Source: Bacteroidales bacterium UBA3709
Lineage (GTDB): Bacteria; Bacteroidota; Bacteroidia; Bacteroidales; UBA932
Direction of reading: 5' to 3'
Assembly (NCBI GenBank): GCA_002372015.1
Contig: DFIA01000067.1
Location: forward strand, 1 to 5,304
Length of the DNA stretch: 5,304 nucleotides
Both the position numbers and the translations under genes were made by a program. The stretch's first letter is position 1. Each line of letters begins with the position of its first letter. The notes under the pieces are model-generated. The model was not told the origin of the DNA. It saw only the letters and a list, made by a program, of their open reading frames with translations, and made no database searches. This document shows, one piece after another, positions 1 through 5,304 of this stretch.

Positions 1-2
1 TT

Positions 3-560
3 ATGTCAAGAATAGGAAAATTACCTGTAAGCCTGCCACAAGGAGTAGATATCTCCATTAAAGATAATGTGGTTAAGGTTAAAGGCCCTAAGGGAGAGCT
101 TTGCCAGAAGATAGATCCGGATATAGAGGTCTCCGTTGAGGGAGGCGTGGTAACTGTAAAAAGACCTACAGACCAGCCGCGCCACAGATCTATGCACGGT
201 TTGTATCGTGCTCTTATAAATAATATGGTTGTGGGAGTTTCCGAAGGTTATCAGACCAGACAGGAGCTTGTAGGTGTGGGATACCGCGTAGAGGCAGCCG
301 GCAAATTGCTGAAATTCTCTTTGGGCTATTCTCACGATATTTATCTGCAGCTTCCAGATGAGGTTGATGCAGAAGTGCCTCAGGTAAAGAAAGGAGCTAA
401 CCCGATTTTGGTTTTGAAGAGTTCTGACAAGCAATTGCTCGGCATGGTAGCAGCTAAGGTGCGCTCTTTCCGTAAGCCTGAACCTTATAAGGGTAAGGGT
501 ATCAAGTTTGAGGGCGAGGTGCTCAGAAGAAAGGCCGGCAAGACTGCTGCAGCTAAATAA
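3..560 (+). CDS. rplF: 50S ribosomal protein L6 (uL6)
   Basis: This gene encodes large-subunit protein L6, which binds 23S rRNA near the sarcin-ricin loop and the factor-binding site. The 185-residue protein is slightly longer than the E. coli form (about 177). It opens with the usual MSRIGKLPV and has the two repeated L6 domains, roughly residues 1-82 and 83-160. The family signature near the C-terminus is complete at residues 159-180, including PEPYKGKGIKFEGEVLRRK, and is followed by a short basic-Ala tail. The ATG at position 3 gives the canonical N-terminus, so the gene is complete, but only two bases of its leader are in the window and its ribosome binding site cannot be judged. In related operons rpsH lies just upstream. 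The rplR start follows 13 bases after the stop, indicating co-transcription. Identification is secure from sequence and context. Confidence 0.98.
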   Translation: MSRIGKLPVSLPQGVDISIKDNVVKVKGPKGELCQKIDPDIEVSVEGGVVTVKRPTDQPRHRSMHGLYRALINNMVVGVSEGYQTRQELVGVGYRVEAAGKLLKFSLGYSHDIYLQLPDEVDAEVPQVKKGANPILVLKSSDKQLLGMVAAKVRSFRKPEPYKGKGIKFEGEVLRRKAGKTAAAK

Positions 561-561
561 T

Positions 562-566
562 GGAGG
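562..566 (+). promoter_or_regulatory. Shine-Dalgarno site of rplR
   Basis: GGAGG lies seven bases before the rplR ATG, in the 13-base gap after rplF. This is a strong match to the anti-Shine-Dalgarno core at a normal spacing. It supports the start at 574 and is one of only two clear SD sites in the window. Confidence 0.8.
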
Positions 567-573
567 ATAGGTT

Positions 574-930
574 ATGAATAAGATAGAAAGAAGACAAAGA
601 ATTCGCTACCGTATCCGCAAGGTTGTTAACGGAACGGCAGAAAGACCAAGAATGAGTGTATTCAGATCCAACAAGCAGATTTATGTTCAGTTTATAGACG
701 ATATAAACGGAGTAACCTTGGCCGCAGCCTCTTCTTTAGATAAGGCTGTAGCACCTCAGACAGAGGGTAAAACTAAGATAGAGGTAGCTGCACTTGTTGG
801 CGCAGAAGCCGCTAAGGTTGCCGCTGCTAAAGGAATTTCAGAAGTAGCGTTCGACCGTGGAGGTTACCTGTATCATGGAAGAGTTAAAAGTTTGGCCGAT
901 GCCGCACGTAAGGGCGGTCTTAAATTCTAA
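574..930 (+). CDS. rplR: 50S ribosomal protein L18 (uL18)
   Basis: This gene encodes large-subunit protein L18, which binds 5S rRNA and helps place it in the central protuberance beside L5. The protein has 118 residues, against about 117 in E. coli. The very basic N-terminal arm (residues 4-18, rich in Arg) is the usual rRNA-contacting extension. The RPRMSVFRSNKQIYVQ segment (residues 24-39) opens the folded core. The C-terminal signature FDRGGYLYHGRVKSLADAAR, residues 93-112, is intact and followed by KGGLKF. The start at 574 is supported by the SD at 562-566. The stop is five bases before the rpsE start. Nothing is unusual in its composition. Confidence 0.98.
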   Translation: MNKIERRQRIRYRIRKVVNGTAERPRMSVFRSNKQIYVQFIDDINGVTLAAASSLDKAVAPQTEGKTKIEVAALVGAEAAKVAAAKGISEVAFDRGGYLYHGRVKSLADAARKGGLKF

Positions 931-935
931 GAACT

Positions 936-1460
936 ATGGCAGATATAAATAACAAGAACAGAGATATAAGAACTACAGACCTTGAGCTCAAGGATAGGTT
1001 GGTGGCTGTAAGAAGAGTAACCAAAGTTACTAAAGGAGGACGCCACTTTAGCTTTGCAGCCATAGTTGTAGTAGGAGATGAGAAAGGCGTAGTGGGATAC
1101 GGACTTGGCAAGGCTAACGAAGTTACCACAGCTATCTCCAAAGGAATAGAAGATGCTAAAAAGAATCTTGTAAAGGTTCCTGTTTACAAAAATACAATAC
1201 CTCACGAGCAAAACGCTAAGTTTGGTGGTGCTCAGGTATTTATGAAGCCAGCCGCCCCAGGTACCGGAGTTAAGGCCGGAGGTGCTATGCGTGCAGTATT
1301 TGAGTCTGTGGGCATTCATGATGTGCTGGCTAAATCCAAGGGTTCTTCTAACCCTCACAACTTGGTAAAGGCAACCATTGCAGCTCTTGCTCAGATGAGA
1401 GATGCCTATACTGTTGCAGGTTTGAGGGGAGTTCCTATGAACAATGTGTTTAACGGATAA
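936..1460 (+). CDS. rpsE: 30S ribosomal protein S5 (uS5)
   Basis: This gene encodes small-subunit protein S5, which contributes to decoding accuracy and to the mRNA entry channel with S3 and S4. The product has 174 residues, a little longer than the 167 of E. coli because of a longer polar N-terminus. The double-stranded-RNA-binding-like domain covers about residues 18-85, with the conserved loop VTKVTKGGRHFSF (28-40) and GYGLGKANEV (54-63). The C-terminal domain holds the conserved AGGAMRAVFESVGIHDVLAK (114-133) and GSSNPHNLVKAT (136-147). The leader is only five bases after the rplR stop and has no SD; A occupies positions -3 and -6 relative to the ATG. A long antisense open frame overlaps the gene, but it looks like a shadow. 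Identity is certain. Confidence 0.98.
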   Translation: MADINNKNRDIRTTDLELKDRLVAVRRVTKVTKGGRHFSFAAIVVVGDEKGVVGYGLGKANEVTTAISKGIEDAKKNLVKVPVYKNTIPHEQNAKFGGAQVFMKPAAPGTGVKAGGAMRAVFESVGIHDVLAKSKGSSNPHNLVKATIAALAQMRDAYTVAGLRGVPMNNVFNG

Positions 1461-1473
1461 GCAAGTTACAGAT

Positions 1474-1653
1474 ATGGCTAAAGTTAAAGTAACACAAGTA
1501 AGAGGAAGAAGTGGAGCAACCAAAAGACAGATTGCTACACTTGATGCTTTAGGAATCAAAAAGATTCACCATTCCGTAGAAGTAGAACTGACCCCAGTCA
1601 GCAAGGGTATGATAGAGAAAGTTCGTCACCTTGTTACGATTGAGGAAATTTAA
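1474..1653 (+). CDS. rpmD: 50S ribosomal protein L30 (uL30)
   Basis: This gene encodes the small large-subunit protein L30, which binds 23S rRNA. The 59-residue product equals the usual bacterial length and has the short form typical of bacteria. MAKVKVTQVRGRSGATKRQ at the N-terminus and LDALGIKKIHHSVEVE (residues 23-38) match the family core: a strand, then helices with the GI-K contact. The open frame extends upstream to an ATG at 1444, inside the end of rpsE. The start at 1474 was chosen because the extra ten residues do not resemble L30, while MAKVKV does. There are 13 bases between the rpsE stop and this start, with no SD. The stop codon shares bases with the rplO SD, which suggests the two genes are translated in sequence. 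Confidence 0.96.
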   Translation: MAKVKVTQVRGRSGATKRQIATLDALGIKKIHHSVEVELTPVSKGMIEKVRHLVTIEEI

Positions 1654-1658
1654 GGAGG
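1652..1658 (+). promoter_or_regulatory. Shine-Dalgarno site of rplO, overlapping the rpmD stop
   Basis: AAGGAGG begins within the TAA stop codon of rpmD and ends seven bases before the rplO ATG. It is the strongest SD match in the window and fixes the start at 1666. Because stop codon and SD share bases, a ribosome finishing L30 covers the rplO initiation site. Confidence 0.85.
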
Positions 1659-1665
1659 ATTATAG

Positions 1666-2115
1666 ATGAAACTCAATACATTAAAACCAGCAAAGGGTGC
1701 TTTGGGAAAGCAAAAGAGAGTTGGGCGTGGAGAAGGCTCGGGCCATGGCGGAACTGCCACACGCGGTATGAACGGTGCAAAGCAGCGTAGCGGCTATTCT
1801 GACAAATTAGGTTTCCAGGGAGGTCAGATGCCTATTCACAGACAGTTGCCTAAGTTTGGTTTCAATAACGCTAACCGTGTGGAGTACAAGGTTATAAACC
1901 TTTCTTCTCTGCAAACTTTGAGCGAGAAACTATCGGTAGATACAATTACTCGCGATACTCTTATACAGAACGGACTTGTTTCAAAGAAAGATTTGGTAAA
2001 GATTCTCGGAAACGGTGCTTTGAAGAGCAAACTCAATGTTTCTGCAGATGCTTTTTCTAAGAGTGCCATTGCCAAGATAGAGGCTTTGAACGGAACCGCC
2101 ACAGTAATTAAGTAA
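1666..2115 (+). CDS. rplO: 50S ribosomal protein L15 (uL15)
   Basis: This gene encodes L15, a late-assembling large-subunit protein that threads a long N-terminal extension into 23S rRNA. The product has 149 residues (E. coli 144). The N-terminal half is Gly- and Arg/Lys-rich and largely unstructured off the ribosome: KRVGRGEGSGHGGTATRG at residues 17-34, then GFQGGQMPIHRQLPKFGF at 49-66, both hallmarks of the family. The C-terminal globular domain carries the signature starting at KILGNGALKSKLNVSADAFS (112-131) and ending near residue 143. The start follows a strong SD, and secY begins four bases after the stop, the classic rplO-secY arrangement. Nothing is missing or altered. Confidence 0.98.
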   Translation: MKLNTLKPAKGALGKQKRVGRGEGSGHGGTATRGMNGAKQRSGYSDKLGFQGGQMPIHRQLPKFGFNNANRVEYKVINLSSLQTLSEKLSVDTITRDTLIQNGLVSKKDLVKILGNGALKSKLNVSADAFSKSAIAKIEALNGTATVIK

Positions 2116-2119
2116 CACA

Positions 2120-3436
2120 ATGAAGAAATTAATAGAAACTATAAGGAACATTTTCAGGATTGAAGAACTGAGAAACAGGATAATATATACATTCCTCCTG
2201 ATTCTTGTGTATCGTCTTGGGAGCTTTGTAGTTATGCCTGGTATAAACCCTCATCTGATAGCAGATTCTGATCTTACTGCTCAAACTTCTGAGGGTTTGC
2301 TTGGTTTGCTCAATATGTTCTCGGGAGGTGCCTTTGGAAATGCTTCAATCTTTGCCTTAGGTGTTATGCCTTACATTTCTGCCTCTATCGTTTTGCAGCT
2401 TTTAGGTATTATGATACCATATTTCCAGAAGCTTCATAAAGAAGGCGAGAGTGGAAGGAGGAAGATGAACCAGTGGACTCGTTACCTTACCATTCTTATT
2501 CTTGCAATACAAGGCCCTGCTTATTTGGCCAACCTGCATGTGCAGCTTCCGGAAGAGGCTTTCTTGCTTAAAGGATTCTCTTTCAACTTGTTTGCAACGT
2601 TGGTTATGATAGGTGGAACTATGTTTGTGATGTGGTTGGGCGAGAGAATAACAGACCGTGGAATAGGAAACGGTATATCTCTGATAATTATGATAGGTAT
2701 TGTGGCCAGACTTCCATACGCTCTATCTGCCGAAGTAGGCACCAGAATGAGCGCCGGTGTTGGAGGGCTTCCTATGCTTATTGTAGAGTTTATAGTTCTG
2801 TTTGTGATATTTGCCCTTACCATAGCTTTGGTTCAGGGTACACGCAAGATTCCTGTTCAGTTTGCAAAGAGAGTGGTGGGCAACAAGCAATATGGTGGTG
2901 TTAGACAGTTCATACCTTTGAAGGTAAATGCTGCTAATGTAATGCCTATCATTTTTGCTCAGGCTCTTATGATGTTTCCTCTGTTGTTCTCACGTTTTGA
3001 TGCAACAAGAGGTGTTGCAGCAATTTTTTCTGATGTTAAGGGATTCTGGTACAATGCAGTATTTGCTTTCCTGATTATAATTTTCACCTACTTCTACACA
3101 ACTGTGATAGTAAATGCCACTCAGATGGCTGAGGATATGAAGAAGAATGACGGATTTATACCGGGGGTTAAGCCTGGCAAAGCTACTGCAGAGTATATAG
3201 ATTCTATAATGTCTCGTATAACTTTACCGGGTGCTATCTTCTTGGCCATAGTTGGTATATTACCGGCGTTGGCTATGATAGCCGGAGTAAATAACCAGTT
3301 TGCGCAGTTTTATGGCGGAACCTCTCTGCTTATTATGGTGGGCGTAGTGCTTGATACTTTACAGCAGATAGAAAGCCATCTGCTTATGAGGCATTACGAC
3401 GGACTTACCAAAACCGGCAGGCTGAAAGGAAGGTAA
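2120..3436 (+). CDS. secY: Protein translocase subunit SecY
   Basis: SecY forms the channel of the Sec translocon in the inner membrane and works with SecE, SecG and the SecA motor to export or insert proteins. The 438-residue protein is near the 443 of E. coli. Ten membrane segments can be read, at approximately residues 20-40, 75-97, 120-138, 153-173, 185-200, 217-239, 271-290, 310-331, 369-390 and 398-415. The plug region lies at about 60-73 (LLGLLNMFSGGAFG). The conserved GERITDRGIGNGISLII is at 174-190. The long cytoplasmic loops that contact SecA and the ribosome hold QGTRKIPVQFAKR (239-251) and GFIPGVKPGK (345-354). The leader is only four bases (CACA) after the rplO stop with no SD, though A occupies -3 and -6. 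Identity is certain; segment boundaries are estimates. Confidence 0.98.
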   Translation: MKKLIETIRNIFRIEELRNRIIYTFLLILVYRLGSFVVMPGINPHLIADSDLTAQTSEGLLGLLNMFSGGAFGNASIFALGVMPYISASIVLQLLGIMIPYFQKLHKEGESGRRKMNQWTRYLTILILAIQGPAYLANLHVQLPEEAFLLKGFSFNLFATLVMIGGTMFVMWLGERITDRGIGNGISLIIMIGIVARLPYALSAEVGTRMSAGVGGLPMLIVEFIVLFVIFALTIALVQGTRKIPVQFAKRVVGNKQYGGVRQFIPLKVNAANVMPIIFAQALMMFPLLFSRFDATRGVAAIFSDVKGFWYNAVFAFLIIIFTYFYTTVIVNATQMAEDMKKNDGFIPGVKPGKATAEYIDSIMSRITLPGAIFLAIVGILPALAMIAGVNNQFAQFYGGTSLLIMVGVVLDTLQQIESHLLMRHYDGLTKTGRLKGR

Positions 3437-3460
3437 GAGTCAATTGTAGTTGATATTGAA

Positions 3461-4234
3461 ATGATACACTATAAGACATCGGAGCAAATAGACATTCTCA
3501 GGGAGAATGCCATTCTGGTGTCTAAAACCTTGGCAGAAGTTGGCAAGCATATAGCTCCAGGGGTTACAACAAAACAACTGGACAAAATTGCAGAAACTTT
3601 TATTCGCGACAATGGTGCGGTGCCTGGGTTTCTGGGGTACGGAGGGTTTCCTGCAACATTGTGTGTATCTGTAAATGACATGGTTGTTCATGGGATACCA
3701 GATAGTTACGTGCTTCAGGAAGGAGATATTGTATCGGTGGATTGCGGAACCATTTACAAAGGTTTTTATGGCGACTCCGCTTACACATTTCCGGTAGGAG
3801 AGGTTGATGAAGAAACAAAGCAGCTTCTTAAAACCACACAGGAGAGCCTTTATATCGGAGCAGAAAAAGCGATAGATGGCAACAGAACCGGAGACATAGG
3901 GCATGCTATACAGAGCTATTGCGAAGCTAAGGGATTTTCTGTTGTGCGAGAATTAGTGGGGCACGGAATAGGAAAGGACATGCACGAAGATCCAATGATT
4001 CCAAACTATGGCAACAGCGGAAGTGGCAAGAAATTGAGAGAGGGGATGGTAATTTGTATAGAGCCAATGATAAACGCAGGAGCAAAGGAAGTGTACGAAA
4101 AGAAAGATGGTTGGGGGATAGCTACTGCAGACGGGAGAAAGTCGGCCCACTTTGAATTTACCGTAGCCGTTAGAAAAGGTAAGCCGGAGATATTAACTAC
4201 ATTTGATTACATTAATAAGAACAAGGAATACTGA
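3461..4234 (+). CDS. map: Type I methionine aminopeptidase
   Basis: This cytoplasmic metalloenzyme removes the initiator methionine from new proteins when the second residue is small. The 257-residue product matches the type I family in length (E. coli 264) and has no N-terminal zinc-finger extension. All five expected metal ligands are visible: D94 (SVDCG), D105 (GDSAYTF), H168 (VGHGIG), E201 (CIEPM) and E232 (AHFEFT). The accessory histidines H77 (VVHGIP) and H175 (MHEDP) are also present, so it should be active. The start at 3461 gives the family-typical beginning, a short lead into the first helix. A 24-base gap separates it from secY, with no SD. It ends in TGA, the only non-TAA stop among the complete genes here. 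It also uses the GGG glycine codon about ten times in 30, far more than its ribosomal-protein neighbours. Position next to secY and infA is common in Bacteroidota. Confidence 0.97.
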   Translation: MIHYKTSEQIDILRENAILVSKTLAEVGKHIAPGVTTKQLDKIAETFIRDNGAVPGFLGYGGFPATLCVSVNDMVVHGIPDSYVLQEGDIVSVDCGTIYKGFYGDSAYTFPVGEVDEETKQLLKTTQESLYIGAEKAIDGNRTGDIGHAIQSYCEAKGFSVVRELVGHGIGKDMHEDPMIPNYGNSGSGKKLREGMVICIEPMINAGAKEVYEKKDGWGIATADGRKSAHFEFTVAVRKGKPEILTTFDYINKNKEY

Positions 4235-4235
4235 T

Positions 4236-4454
4236 ATGGCAAAACAAGAATCTATTGAGCGAGACGGCATTATTTTGGAGGCACTCTCTAATGCTATGTT
4301 TAAAGTGGAACTGGAAAATGGGCCGGTTATCATAGCTCATATTTCAGGGAAGATGAGAATGCACTACATCAGGATTCTGCCGGGCGATAAGGTAAAGGTA
4401 GAAATGTCGCCGTATGATTTAACGAAAGGCAGAATATCGTTCCGATACAAATAA
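4236..4454 (+). CDS. infA: Translation initiation factor IF-1
   Basis: IF-1 binds the A site of the 30S subunit during initiation and assists IF-2 and IF-3. The 72-residue protein is exactly the usual length and consists of one S1-like OB fold. Landmarks are the N-terminal MAKQ, ELENG (residues 26-30), AHISGKMRMHYIRILPGDKV (34-53) and SPYDLTKGRI (58-67). An upstream in-frame ATG at 4203 lies inside the end of map and would add eleven residues foreign to the family, so the start at 4236 is preferred. The map stop and this ATG are separated by one base (TGATATG), so translational coupling is likely. AAGGA at 4223-4227, within the last codons of map, lies eight bases before the ATG and may act as a weak SD. 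The MRMHY and MSPYD variants resemble Bacteroidota IF-1. Confidence 0.97.
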   Translation: MAKQESIERDGIILEALSNAMFKVELENGPVIIAHISGKMRMHYIRILPGDKVKVEMSPYDLTKGRISFRYK

Positions 4455-4465
4455 TGTAATCAGAC

Positions 4466-4478
4466 TTTAACAGAATAA
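4466..4478 (+). repeat. 13-base direct repeat, copy 1 (before rpmJ)
   Basis: TTTAACAGAATAA occurs here in the 42-base gap between infA and rpmJ, ending 18 bases before the rpmJ ATG. An identical copy lies at 4641-4653 before rpsM. The sequence match is seen directly; any role in translation or regulation is a guess. Confidence 0.6.
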
Positions 4479-4496
4479 ATTAAAAATCATAATACA

Positions 4497-4613
4497 ATGA
4501 AAGTTAAGGCTTCAGTAAAAAAACGCAGCGACGACTGCAAGATTGTAAGGCGTAAAGGACGCATTTACATCATTTGCAAGAAGAATCCAAAATTTAAGAT
4601 GCGTCAGGGTTAA
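4497..4613 (+). CDS. rpmJ: 50S ribosomal protein L36 (bL36), incomplete zinc ribbon
   Basis: L36 is the smallest large-subunit protein and packs into 23S rRNA late in assembly. Translation from the ATG at 4497 gives 38 residues, the standard length: it begins MKVKASVKKRSDDCKIVRR and ends NPKFKMRQG. The zinc-binding form has Cys at positions 11, 14 and 27 and His at 33. Here only C14 and C27 remain, while position 11 is Ser and position 33 is Phe. The protein is therefore probably of the zinc-independent (C-minus) type. The gene sits in the usual place between infA and rpsM, with the two widest gaps of the window on either side (42 and 68 bases). There is no SD; A occupies -3 and -6. Family and position make the call secure despite the small size. 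Confidence 0.96.
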   Translation: MKVKASVKKRSDDCKIVRRKGRIYIICKKNPKFKMRQG

Positions 4614-4640
4614 ATCGGGAGATTGCTCTGTAAAGTAATG

Positions 4641-4653
4641 TTTAACAGAATAA
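4641..4653 (+). repeat. 13-base direct repeat, copy 2 (before rpsM)
   Basis: This is the second exact copy of TTTAACAGAATAA, in the 68-base gap between rpmJ and rpsM, ending 28 bases before the rpsM ATG. Both copies have GTAAT a short way upstream (4456-4460 and 4635-4639) but at different spacings, so the similarity does not extend cleanly. I see no convincing hairpin or promoter in this gap. Confidence 0.6.
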
Positions 4654-4681
4654 TACAAACAAATCAAGAAAACAATAGAAT

Positions 4682-5059
4682 ATGGCACGTATAGCCGGTG
4701 TAGATTTACCAAAAAACAAAAGGGGAGAGATAGGTCTTACCTATATCTTCGGAATTGGTCGTAGTTCTGCCCAAAAAATCCTTGATAAAAACAGCATAGA
4801 CCGTAATACCAAGGTGCAGGATTGGACAGATGACCAGATTGCTGCAATAAGAAAGACGATTGCAGACGAGTATAAGATTGAGGGCGAACTTCGTAGCGCA
4901 ACTCAGTTGAACATCAAACGTCTTATGGATATCGGATGTTACAGAGGTATCCGTCATAGACTAGGTCTGCCAGTAAGAGGGCAAAGCACTAAGAATAACG
5001 CCCGTACAAGAAAGGGAAAGAAGAAGACCGTTGCAAACAAGAAGAAAGCAACTAAATAA
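4682..5059 (+). CDS. rpsM: 30S ribosomal protein S13 (uS13)
   Basis: S13 sits in the head of the 30S subunit, contacts the 50S subunit through intersubunit bridges and reaches the P-site tRNA with its C-terminal tail. The product has 125 residues (E. coli 118). It begins MARIAGVDLPKNKRGEIGLT, followed by a helix-hairpin-helix-like YIFGIGRSSAQKIL (21-34). The family signature CYRGIRHRLGLPVRGQSTKN lies at residues 86-105, then NARTRKGK. The last 15 residues are mostly Lys and Ala, accounting for the extra length and fitting the tRNA-contacting tail. The 68-base leader is A-rich and lacks an SD. In E. coli the gene heads the alpha operon; here it follows rpmJ on the same strand and may be reached by read-through. 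Confidence 0.98.
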   Translation: MARIAGVDLPKNKRGEIGLTYIFGIGRSSAQKILDKNSIDRNTKVQDWTDDQIAAIRKTIADEYKIEGELRSATQLNIKRLMDIGCYRGIRHRLGLPVRGQSTKNNARTRKGKKKTVANKKKATK

Positions 5060-5072
5060 TTAGACTTAGATT

Positions 5073-5304
5073 ATGGCAAAGAAAGTAGCTTCAAACAGAA
5101 AGAGAGTTGTAAAGGTAGATGCTTTTGGCCAGGCTCATATATCATCTACATTCAACAACGTTATAGTTACGCTGACCAATCTGAAAGGTCAAGTAATAAG
5201 TTGGTCTTCAGCCGGAAAAATGGGCTTCAGAGGATCAAAGAAAAATACTCCGTACGCAGCGCAAATGGCAGCAGCTGATTGCTGCAAGGTCGCATTCGAC
5301 CTCG
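5073..5304 (+). CDS. rpsK: 30S ribosomal protein S11 (uS11), 3' end outside the window
   Basis: This is the 5' part of the gene for S11, a small-subunit platform protein that lies near the 3' end of 16S rRNA and the E-site mRNA. Seventy-seven codons are visible of an expected total near 129. The reading begins MAKKVASNRKRVVKV, and the core includes HISSTFNNVIVTLTNLKG (residues 22-39), SSAGKMGFRGSKKNTPYAAQ (45-64) and then AAADCCKVAFDL at the window edge. The frame is open throughout, so the gene is cut by the window and not broken. The start lies 13 bases after the rpsM stop without an SD. The conserved C-terminal part, which touches rRNA and S7, cannot be checked. rpsD, rpoA and rplQ would be expected further downstream. 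Confidence 0.96.
   Translation, partial: MAKKVASNRKRVVKVDAFGQAHISSTFNNVIVTLTNLKGQVISWSSAGKMGFRGSKKNTPYAAQMAAADCCKVAFDL

Noticed and set aside
21..434. Antisense open frame of 137 codons opposite rplF
   Set aside because: It is a shadow of the rplF coding sequence; the protein is low in recognisable features and has no plausible leader.
1444..1473. Upstream start that would extend rpmD by ten residues and overlap rpsE
   Set aside because: The added residues are not part of L30, while the start at 1474 gives MAKVKV and the standard 59-residue length.
927..1559. Antisense open frame of 210 codons opposite rpsE and the start of rpmD
   Set aside because: It lies wholly opposite certain ribosomal-protein genes, resembles no family I know, and its openness is explained by the codon pattern of the + strand genes.
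3437..3460. Possible small hairpin in the secY-map gap (TCAA and TTGA arms)
   Set aside because: Four-base A/T-rich arms are too weak and no T-tract follows; a terminator here would also cut an operon that appears continuous.
3440..3904. Antisense open frame of 154 codons opposite map
   Set aside because: It overlaps the catalytic part of an intact map gene and encodes a Cys- and Tyr-rich sequence with no recognisable domain.
4203..4235. Upstream start that would extend infA by eleven residues into map
   Set aside because: IF-1 is almost always 72 residues beginning MAK; the later ATG gives exactly that.
4614..4634. Possible stem around GAGATTGCTC after rpmJ as a terminator
   Set aside because: Only three base pairs form around a four-base loop and no run of T follows.

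Overview
The window is a stretch of bacterial core genome. It is part of the merged spc/alpha ribosomal-protein operon, read entirely on the + strand. The gene order is rplF - rplR - rpsE - rpmD - rplO - secY - map - infA - rpmJ - rpsM - rpsK, and rpsK runs off the right end. Ten genes are complete and one is partial. No RNA gene, mobile element, CRISPR array or recombined segment was seen, and no gap between genes exceeds 68 bases.

The organism is most likely a member of the Bacteroidota, probably Bacteroidales. Three observations support this. First, map sits directly between secY and infA with no adk. Second, most start codons have no Shine-Dalgarno (SD) sequence and instead have short A/T-rich leaders; only rplR and rplO carry a clear GGAGG. 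Third, several proteins show residues I associate with this phylum: the MRMHY and MSPYD segments of IF-1, the RGQSTKNNARTRKGK tail of S13, and an L36 lacking a complete zinc ribbon. Genus cannot be decided from the sequence alone.

Layout: positions 3-2115 encode large- and small-subunit proteins L6, L18, S5, L30 and L15. Positions 2120-3436 encode SecY, the protein-conducting channel of the inner membrane. Positions 3461-4234 encode methionine aminopeptidase, which trims the initiator methionine from new proteins. Positions 4236-4613 encode IF-1 and L36. Positions 4682-5304 begin the part equivalent to the E. coli alpha operon (S13, then S11). The products work together in ribosome assembly, translation initiation, N-terminal processing and export of nascent proteins.

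No undescribed system was found. The points worth a second look are modest: a degenerate zinc ribbon in L36, an exact 13-base repeat in the two largest gaps (before rpmJ and before rpsM), the uneven use of SD sequences, and a map gene whose glycine codon use and stop codon differ from its neighbours.
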